Of a DNA stretch of 64,000 bases, positions 57,649 to 64,000 are shown piece after piece. This DNA comes from Clostridiaceae bacterium (GTDB lineage: Bacteria > Bacillota > Clostridia > Clostridiales > Clostridiaceae): positions 124,001 to 188,000 of the forward strand of contig CABIZX010000002.1 in the NCBI GenBank assembly GCA_902363375.1, given 5' to 3'. The notes under the pieces are model-generated. The model did not search any database. It was not told the origin of the DNA and saw only the letters and a list, made by a program, of their open reading frames with translations. Each line of letters starts with the position of its first letter. The stretch's first letter is position 1. Made by a program: the position numbers and the translations under genes.

Positions 57649-57803
57649 TCATAATTTGTTGGTATAAAAATAGTAAAAAGTATTTAAGCTATACTATTAA
57701 TGGAATATTATATTTAAAATGAAAAGAAATATATAATAACTGTTGATATGTATAGCGTAAATATTTTATACTTAATATATAATAATATAATAAGGGGTAC
57801 ACA

Positions 57804-58727
57804 ATGAAATTAAATGATAGTTTTATAAAACATATTATAGATGTAGCAGGGCATGAGAATGTAAAAATAGACGAACCAATGAAGAAGCATATTTCTTTTA
57901 AGGTAGGAGGACCAGCAGATGTATTAGTTTACCCTTCTAACTATGAAATGGTTAAAAATTTGATTGATATATGCAAAGAGAATAGTGTAAATTATTTCAT
58001 TTTAGGAAATGGCTCTAATCTCATAGTAAGAGATGGTGGTATAAGAGGGGTAGTTATAAAACTAGGACATCTAAATAAGATAGAGGTAAATGAAAATTTA
58101 GTATCTGCTCAATGTGGAGCAAAATTATGTGAAGTTGCAGACCAAGCTTTAAAAAATAGTTTAACAGGTTTGGAGTTTGCATCAGGGATACCAGGCTCTA
58201 TTGGAGGAGCTACTGCTATGAATGCAGGAGCTTATGATGGAGAAATGTCAAAGGTAGTTGAAAGTGCTATAGTTATTGATAATGAGGGGAACATTAAAGA
58301 ACTAACTAAAGAAGCATTAGAATTTGGATATAGAATTAGTGCAATTTTGAAATATGGATATGTAGTATTAGAGAGTAGAATTAGATTAGCTTATGGGGAT
58401 AAGAATATAATTAAAGAAAGAATGGATGATCTGGCAGAGAGAAGAAGTAGTAAACAGCCTTTAGAATATGCATCAGCAGGAAGTACATTTAAGAGACCTG
58501 AAGGATATTTCGCAGGTAAGCTTATTCAAGACTCAGGATTAAAGGGCACTAACGTTGGGGATGCTGAAGTGTCTGAAAAACATTCAGGATTTATCATAAA
58601 TAAAGGTAATGCAACAGCAAAAGATGTTTTAAATCTTATTGAAGTTGTAAAAGCCAAAGTTTATGAAAAATACAAGGTTGAACTACACACTGAAGTTAGA
58701 ATTATAGGTGAAGAAAGTTTAACCTAA
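57804..58727 (+). CDS. murB: UDP-N-acetylenolpyruvoylglucosamine reductase
   Basis: MurB reduces the enolpyruvyl group with NADPH and FAD, the second committed step to UDP-MurNAc. The 307-residue protein is a type II MurB: FAD-binding [25 protein letters not shown] and [17 protein letters not shown], then [13 protein letters not shown] with the catalytic Ser, and the C-terminal Glu in [10 protein letters not shown] modest GGGG site precedes the ATG. 24 bases follow to an aminotransferase gene. Confidence 0.97.
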   Translation: MKLNDSFIKHIIDVAGHENVKIDEPMKKHISFKVGGPADVLVYPSNYEMVKNLIDICKENSVNYFILGNGSNLIVRDGGIRGVVIKLGHLNKIEVNENLVSAQCGAKLCEVADQALKNSLTGLEFASGIPGSIGGATAMNAGAYDGEMSKVVESAIVIDNEGNIKELTKEALEFGYRISAILKYGYVVLESRIRLAYGDKNIIKERMDDLAERRSSKQPLEYASAGSTFKRPEGYFAGKLIQDSGLKGTNVGDAEVSEKHSGFIINKGNATAKDVLNLIEVVKAKVYEKYKVELHTEVRIIGEESLT

Positions 58728-58751
58728 TATAAAAAATAGGGGAGTGGGGAT

Positions 58752-59936
58752 ATGATTTCAGAAAAAATGATTGATTATGTAAAGGGGAGCTCTTTAATTA
58801 GAGCTATGTTTGAAGAAGGAAAAAGGCTTGCATCAATTTATGGTGCAGAAAATGTCTATGATTTTAGTTTAGGTAATCCTAATCTTGAACCACCGAATAC
58901 TGTAAAGGAGGCAATTGTAGATATTCTAAACAATGAGCCTAATACTATGGTTCATGGTTATATGAGTAACTCAGGATATGAAGACGTAAGAGAGGCTATT
59001 GCTAAATCAATAAATAAAAAATTTGATACAAACTTTACAGAAAAGAACATAGTTATGACTGTAGGAGCTGCAGGAGGCTTAAATGTAATTTTTAAAACTC
59101 TTTTAAATCCAGATGATGAGGTAGTAGTATTTGCACCATATTTTGGTGAGTATAGGAGCTACGCAGCAAACTATGATGGCAAATTAGTAGTAATATCACC
59201 AAACACTAAGAACTTTGAACCTAATTTAGATGAATTCAAAAGTAAAATTACACCTAAAACAAAAGCTGTTATAGTTAATTCACCAAATAATCCTACAGGA
59301 GTTGTTTATTCAGAAGAAACCATTATAAATCTTACTAATATTTTAAAAGAGAAGCAAAAGGAGTTAGGAACTGATATTTATTTAATTTCAGATGAGCCAT
59401 ATAGAGAGCTTGTATACGATAACATCCAAGTTCCATATTTAACAAAGTATTATGAAAATACAATTGTTGGATATTCCTATAGTAAGTCTCTTTCATTGCC
59501 TGGAGAAAGAATTGGATATTTAGTTATTCCTAATGAAGTTTCAGACTTCGAAAACGTTGTATCTGCGGCTAACGTAGCAACTCGTATTTTAGGATATGTA
59601 AATGCACCATCACTTTTCCAAAGAGTAATTGGTAGATGTTTAGATGATAAAGTTAATGTTGATTTTTACAATAGAAATCGTGAACTGCTTTATGGTGAAC
59701 TTACTTCTTACGGATATAATTGTATAAAGCCAGAAGGTGCGTTCTATCTATTTGTTAAGTCTCCTATAGAAGATGATATTGAATTCTGTAACATGGCAAA
59801 GAAGCATAATATTTTAATTGTTCCAGGAACTTCATTTGCTTGTCCTGGATATATTAGAATTGCTTATTGTGTAGGTTATAATACTATAGAAAACGCTTTA
59901 CCAGGGTTTAAAGCTTTAATAGAGTCTGTAAAGTAA
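58752..59936 (+). CDS. PLP-dependent class I aminotransferase
   Basis: The 394-residue protein has the fold type I pattern: FSLGNPNLEPP, NSPNNPTGVVYS, DEPYREL and the PLP lysine in YSYSKSLSLPGERIGYL, with RIAYC (substrate carboxylate Arg) at the end. The family includes aspartate and other amino acid aminotransferases; substrate cannot be set. The start follows GGGGAGTGGGG. It lies just after murB and before a terminator. Confidence 0.9.
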   Translation: MISEKMIDYVKGSSLIRAMFEEGKRLASIYGAENVYDFSLGNPNLEPPNTVKEAIVDILNNEPNTMVHGYMSNSGYEDVREAIAKSINKKFDTNFTEKNIVMTVGAAGGLNVIFKTLLNPDDEVVVFAPYFGEYRSYAANYDGKLVVISPNTKNFEPNLDEFKSKITPKTKAVIVNSPNNPTGVVYSEETIINLTNILKEKQKELGTDIYLISDEPYRELVYDNIQVPYLTKYYENTIVGYSYSKSLSLPGERIGYLVIPNEVSDFENVVSAANVATRILGYVNAPSLFQRVIGRCLDDKVNVDFYNRNRELLYGELTSYGYNCIKPEGAFYLFVKSPIEDDIEFCNMAKKHNILIVPGTSFACPGYIRIAYCVGYNTIENALPGFKALIESVK

Positions 59937-59980
59937 ATATATTACAATAAAAATAATCTAATTTAACAGAATTTTATGTA

Positions 59981-60022
59981 AAAGATATAGAGTAAATACT
60001 AGTTTACTCTATATCTTTTTTT
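59981..60022 (+). terminator. Terminator of the aminotransferase gene
   Basis: AGATATAGAGTAAA pairs with TTTACTCTATATCT, followed by TTTTTT. Confidence 0.9.
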
Positions 60023-60185
60023 AGTAATATAAATTACTATATGGTATAATTAATGTATATAAAATAGTAATTTTATTATAGTTTTATAGAAGTTATTAAG
60101 ATAAAAGTGATATAATCTTTAAAAGTAAATTTTAATTTAGTAATATATTATATAAAAAATAGTGATGTAAAAGAGGTGTGATAGA

Positions 60186-61070
60186 ATGAAATTTTTGATT
60201 GTTACGGGTATGTCAGGAGCTGGTAAAACACAAGCAATAAGATGTCTTGAAGATTTAGGATTTTACTGTGTCGATAATTTACCACCAACTCTTATAACAA
60301 AATTTGCAGAAGTTTGCTTTAAAACAGAAGGTAAGATAGATAAAATTGCCATAGTAGTAGACATTAGAGGAAGAACTTTCTTTGATGATTTATTAGGAAG
60401 CCTATCTAAGCTTGATAAAGAGGGCTATGTATATGAAGTGCTATATCTTGAAGCTACAGATGAGACTCTAGTTAAAAGGTATAAGGAATCAAGAAGAAAG
60501 CATCCTCTCGCACCAGATGGAAGAATAATTAATGGGATAAGTATAGAAAAGAAAAAGTTAAAGGGTATAAGAGAAAGAGCAAATAAAATAATAAATACAT
60601 CAAAACTTACTAATAAGGAGCTTAATGAAGAGATAACTATGACCTATGGTGATGAAGGTCAAATAGAAAGTCCATTACTAATTAATGTAATTTCTTTTGG
60701 ATTTAAATACGGAATACCTCTAGATGCAGATTTGGTTATGGATGTACGATTTATTCCTAATCCTTATTATATTTCTGAATTAAAACCTTTTAGTGGTTTA
60801 GATAAGCCAGTAAAAGAATATGTATTATCTAAAATAGAAACACAGCAATTTATAGAGAAATTTATAGATATGCTTAAGTTTTTAATTCCTAACTATAAAA
60901 TAGAAGGAAAGAGACAATTAATTGTTGCTATTGGATGTACTGGTGGTAGACATCGTTCTGTGGCTATTGCAAATAAAGTATATGAAATTTTAAATCACAA
61001 TGGAAATAGTGTAACTATAGATCATAGGGACATAAATGAGGATGTAAGTAGAGGAGCTGGAAAGCGATGA
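60186..61070 (+). CDS. rapZ: RapZ/YvcJ-family nucleotide-binding protein
   Basis: The 294-residue protein has Walker A GMSGAGKT near residue 8, Walker B-like IVVDIRG, and the C-terminal [14 protein letters not shown] and DHRDINED. In E. coli RapZ senses glucosamine-6-phosphate and guides RNase E; in Firmicutes (YvcJ) it binds ATP/GTP and affects competence and envelope genes. The stop overlaps the yvcK start, and rapZ-yvcK-whiA is a conserved Firmicute/Actinobacteria cluster. Confidence 0.96.
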   Translation: MKFLIVTGMSGAGKTQAIRCLEDLGFYCVDNLPPTLITKFAEVCFKTEGKIDKIAIVVDIRGRTFFDDLLGSLSKLDKEGYVYEVLYLEATDETLVKRYKESRRKHPLAPDGRIINGISIEKKKLKGIRERANKIINTSKLTNKELNEEITMTYGDEGQIESPLLINVISFGFKYGIPLDADLVMDVRFIPNPYYISELKPFSGLDKPVKEYVLSKIETQQFIEKFIDMLKFLIPNYKIEGKRQLIVAIGCTGGRHRSVAIANKVYEILNHNGNSVTIDHRDINEDVSRGAGKR

Positions 61071-62410
61071 AACTTAAGGAATGGTTGATGCCAGGAATAG
61101 GGATTAAAAGATGGATATGCCAGATGATATTAGGTATATTTTTAATTTCCTATGCCATGATTGAACTAGTTAAAAAATCAACTAGTAATATATCTATTAG
61201 ATTATTACTAGTTGGATTATTATTAGTTGGATGTGTATTAACCTATATAAGTTTGAAAAAGTATACTAAAAAAATAGTAGCCATAATGAAGTTTGAAGCG
61301 TTGAACTTTTCTATGGGAAAAAAGAATTTAGGTGATGACTTTTTAAAAAATAGTATATTAGTAGAGGGACCGAAGATAGTAGTCATTGGAGGGGGAACAG
61401 GACTTTCTAATATGCTTAGTGGATTAAAGAGATACACTAATAATATAACTGCTGTAGTTACAGTAGCGGATGATGGAGGAGGATCGGGGATTCTAAGACA
61501 AGATCTAGGCATGTTGCCACCGGGAGATATTCGTAACTGTATAATATCTTTAGCTGATACAGAGCCTTTAATGGAGCAGTTATTTAGATATAGATTTAAG
61601 GATGGAGCTTTAGAAAATCAAAGCTTTGGAAACCTGTTTTTAGCAGCAATGAATGGAATTTCAGATAACTTTTTAGATGCTATTAAAAGGACTAGTGAAG
61701 TTTTGGCGGTGACTGGAAAAGTGTTGCCGGTTACTCTTGATAATGTAGAATTATATGCAAGACTGAAAAACGGAGATATAATAAAAGGCGAATCTTCTAT
61801 ACCTATAGAAAGCTTAAATAGGAAGTCTCCTATAGATAGAGTATTTATAGAACCGAAAGATGCTAAAGGGGTCCAAGAAGCTATTGATGCTATATCGGAT
61901 GCAGATGCAATAATATTAGGACCGGGAAGTGTATATACTAGTATAATTCCTAATTTAATGGTAAGCGATATAAGAGAAGCTATAAAGAAGACTAGCGCCC
62001 TAAAAATTTATGTATCAAATATAATGACACAACCAGGTGAAAGTGATAACTTTAGTGTTCAAGATCATATAAGGGCTATATTGAAGCATTGTGAAGGGAT
62101 GCCTATTGATTATGCTATTGTAAATAAAGGCCTCACAGAAGAGGAGGAGCATATAAAGGAAAAGTATTTACAAAAGGGGTCAACATTTGTGCAGCTTGAC
62201 CATGATGACAAAGAAAAGCTAGATGTAAAGTATATAGAGTTTGATATGATAAAAGTTAAAAAAGGTCTTATAAGGCATGATGAAGATAAGCTTGCTAAAA
62301 TTCTTATAGAAACTGTATTAAAGAAAAAAATGATTAACGATGAAAAAAGAGTTTTTGAATATATTTATTTATCACAAAGATTAAGAGGAGAAAATAAGGA
62401 TAGGGAGTAG
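61067..62410 (+). CDS. yvcK: YvcK/MgfK gluconeogenesis and envelope factor
   Basis: The 447-residue protein has two N-terminal membrane helices (about 13-31 and 42-64), which many YvcK proteins lack, then the conserved core: [33 protein letters not shown] and PPGDIRNCI, and [15 protein letters not shown]. YvcK binds UDP-GlcNAc and supports growth on gluconeogenic carbon sources and wall synthesis (known for B. subtilis and mycobacterial CuvA). The four-base overlap with rapZ and the four-base gap to whiA imply one operon. Confidence 0.94.
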   Translation: MKLKEWLMPGIGIKRWICQMILGIFLISYAMIELVKKSTSNISIRLLLVGLLLVGCVLTYISLKKYTKKIVAIMKFEALNFSMGKKNLGDDFLKNSILVEGPKIVVIGGGTGLSNMLSGLKRYTNNITAVVTVADDGGGSGILRQDLGMLPPGDIRNCIISLADTEPLMEQLFRYRFKDGALENQSFGNLFLAAMNGISDNFLDAIKRTSEVLAVTGKVLPVTLDNVELYARLKNGDIIKGESSIPIESLNRKSPIDRVFIEPKDAKGVQEAIDAISDADAIILGPGSVYTSIIPNLMVSDIREAIKKTSALKIYVSNIMTQPGESDNFSVQDHIRAILKHCEGMPIDYAIVNKGLTEEEEHIKEKYLQKGSTFVQLDHDDKEKLDVKYIEFDMIKVKKGLIRHDEDKLAKILIETVLKKKMINDEKRVFEYIYLSQRLRGENKDRE

Positions 62411-62414
62411 AGAG

Positions 62415-63365
62415 ATGTCATTTTCACTAAAGGTAAAAAATGAAGTATGTAGAAATAGTGAATTATCTAAAGATGAAATAGCTGCCCAGTTATCGGCTAT
62501 AATGAAGTCTAGTGGAACTTTAGGTTTTGGATTTAACAGATCTGTAACTTTTAAAGTAGTAACTGAAAATCCAGCTATAGCAAGGTGGATTTTTAAAAAT
62601 CTAAAGGACTTTTTTGATATTCACACTAAATTATTAGTAAAGAAGAGTAATTCTTTAAAAAAGAATAATATCTATATGGTTTTAATACCAGAAGAAGTAG
62701 ATGTAAAGGGACTCCTTCAAGAGTTAGGAATTATTGAGAAGGATGGATTATTTAACATACATTATGGAGTGCCTAAGGAAATTATAAAAAATGAAAGCTG
62801 TAAACGGGCATATATAAAGGGAGCCTTTCTAGGGGGAGGCAGTATAAGCAATCCAGAAAAAACTTATCATTTAGAGTTCGTAACCCACGATCAAGATTAT
62901 GCAAATGAACTTAGTAACATAATTAATAGCTATAAACTCAATTCTAAGGTTATACAAAGAAAAAATAGCTTTGTTATATATTTAAAAGAAGGTGAGCAAA
63001 TTGTTGACCTTTTAAATATAATAGGTGCACATAATGCTTTATTAGAACTTGAAAATATAAGAATCATGAAGGAAATGAGAAATAATGTAAATAGGATTGT
63101 TAACTGTGAGACAGCAAATCTTAGTAAAACTGTTAATGCTGCCGTGAGACAGGTAGAAAGTATAAAATTGATTCAAAGTGAAATTGGACTTGATAGGTTA
63201 CCTAAAAACTTAAAAGAAGTAGCTAGATTAAGGCTTGCATTTCCAGATGAGTCTTTAAAGGAATTAGGTGCTATGCTAAATCCACCAGTTGGAAAATCTG
63301 GGGTAAATCATCGTCTCAGAAGAATTGAAAAAATAGCAGATGAACTTAGAAAAGAAGGTAGATAG
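62415..63365 (+). CDS. whiA: WhiA DNA-binding protein
   Basis: The 316-residue protein has a LAGLIDADG-endonuclease-like N-terminal fold (conserved CKRAYIKGAFLGGGSISNPEK) without nuclease function, and a C-terminal helix-turn-helix with LKELGAMLNPPVGKSGVNHR. WhiA controls sporulation in Streptomyces and affects division and chromosome segregation in Bacillus. Start ATG 62415 after GGGAGTAGAGAG. The next gene begins two bases after its stop. Confidence 0.96.
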   Translation: MSFSLKVKNEVCRNSELSKDEIAAQLSAIMKSSGTLGFGFNRSVTFKVVTENPAIARWIFKNLKDFFDIHTKLLVKKSNSLKKNNIYMVLIPEEVDVKGLLQELGIIEKDGLFNIHYGVPKEIIKNESCKRAYIKGAFLGGGSISNPEKTYHLEFVTHDQDYANELSNIINSYKLNSKVIQRKNSFVIYLKEGEQIVDLLNIIGAHNALLELENIRIMKEMRNNVNRIVNCETANLSKTVNAAVRQVESIKLIQSEIGLDRLPKNLKEVARLRLAFPDESLKELGAMLNPPVGKSGVNHRLRRIEKIADELRKEGR

Positions 63366-63367
63366 GT

Positions 63368-64000
63368 ATGTCAAAGCATGAAGATATAATTAAATATATC
63401 TTATCCTTAGAAATAAATACTAAAATTTCTGTTAGAAGAATCAGTAATAAATTAGGTGTAAGTGAAGGAACTGCATATAGAGCAATAAAGGAGTGTGAAT
63501 CAATAGGAATTGTCAATACAATTCCTAGGGTTGGCACAGTGAGGGTAGAAAAATTAGAGAAAAAAAATATAGATAAGATATCTTTTAAAGAAATTGTAAA
63601 CATGGTAGATGGAACATTAATAGGTGGCAAAGGTGGAGAGAATAATTTTCTTGAAAGGTTTATAATAGGTGCCATGGAAGTTGAAACCATGAAGAGATAC
63701 ATAAATCCGGGATCACTACTTATTGTTGGAAATAGAGAAGAAGTTCAGAGATTAGCTCTTGAAAATCAATGTGCAGTATTAATAACTGGGGGATTAGAAT
63801 GTAGTGATGAAATAAAAGCATTAGCAGATAAAAATAATCTTCCAGTAATATCTTGTACATATGATACATTTACAGTAGCTAGTCTTATTAATAAGGCCAT
63901 ATATGAAAATAATATAAAGAAGGAAATTGTACTAGTTGAGGATGTTATGGAGCGAACGCCTACCTGTGTAAATTCATGGGATAAGGCGAAAACCATAAGG
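63368..64000 (+). CDS. DRTGG-domain regulator (YtoI-like), 3' end beyond the window
   Basis: The 211 visible residues start MSKHEDIIKYILSLEINTKI, forming a helix-turn-helix (VRRISNKLGVSEGTAYRAIK), followed by a DRTGG domain (about 73-177, with INPGSLLIVGNREEVQ and AVLITGGLECSDEIK), and end in what begins a CBS-type linker. The full YtoI-like protein would carry CBS and thioesterase-like domains. DRTGG domains bind adenine nucleotides in some proteins. It lies two bases after whiA, so it probably shares that operon. The C terminus is cut off by the right edge. Confidence 0.82.
   Translation, partial: MSKHEDIIKYILSLEINTKISVRRISNKLGVSEGTAYRAIKECESIGIVNTIPRVGTVRVEKLEKKNIDKISFKEIVNMVDGTLIGGKGGENNFLERFIIGAMEVETMKRYINPGSLLIVGNREEVQRLALENQCAVLITGGLECSDEIKALADKNNLPVISCTYDTFTVASLINKAIYENNIKKEIVLVEDVMERTPTCVNSWDKAKTIR

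Noticed and set aside
1..64000. CRISPR arrays, tRNA, rRNA, transposases, integrase or attachment sites
   Set aside because: I looked for repeats with regular spacing, cloverleaf-like sequences and typical mobile-element proteins and found none; this is by eye, so small RNA genes could be missed.

Overview
The window is a low-GC, AT-rich chromosomal segment from an anaerobic, spore-forming Firmicute, most likely Clostridium sensu stricto (inference from gene content; species not determined). The evidence is a thrS gene under T-box control, ctfAB CoA-transferase, 2x4Fe-4S ferredoxin, split transketolase, a GerS-like protein next to alr and ndoAI/ndoA, and the block uvrB-uvrA-FHA-rodA-pbpA-uvrC-murB-rapZ-yvcK-whiA. 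Almost everything is core chromosome. I see no phage, transposase, CRISPR array, rRNA or tRNA gene.

Layout. 1-700: 5' end of thrS (minus strand) with T-box leader, promoter and an unexplained structured element. 850-8700: cell-envelope and metabolic singletons: a C40 peptidase lacking a signal peptide, PAP2 phosphatase, a polysaccharide deacetylase paired with a small coiled-coil membrane protein, CCA-adding enzyme, ComFB-like protein, ctfAB and an HExxH metalloprotease. 9095-18580: addB-addA recombination nuclease, then an unrecognised 553-residue protein and a 53-residue membrane protein. 18651-21458: a decayed ABC exporter (ATPase and permease both broken) bracketed by two near-identical hairpins. 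21539-26753: ferredoxin, three tandem M42 aminopeptidase paralogues (the third has lost catalytic residues), a mini winged-helix protein and a nitrilase-family amidase. 27191-31835: YihY, GalU, a PAS histidine kinase and a second SSB. 32143-36114: a MoxR-DUF58-DUF4129 group and a DUF6514-like protein. 36323-40331: acpS-nnrD-gerS-like-alr-ndoAI-ndoA. 40655-47569: split transketolase, ftsEX, ctpB and a PDZ membrane protein. 47596-64000: nucleotide excision repair genes interleaved with cell-wall elongation genes, ending in rapZ-yvcK-whiA and a truncated DRTGG-domain regulator.

Functional themes are DNA repair (AddAB, UvrABC, SSB), peptidoglycan and envelope growth (FHA-RodA-PbpA, MurB, Alr, FtsEX, CtpB, PAP2, deacetylase, GalU), peptide turnover (M42 cluster) and fermentative metabolism (CtfAB). 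No clearly novel multi-gene system is present. The best leads are the four-lesion ABC exporter, the catalytically depleted third M42 paralogue, the orphan 553-residue protein, the structured element ahead of thrS and the leader of the DUF6514-like gene.
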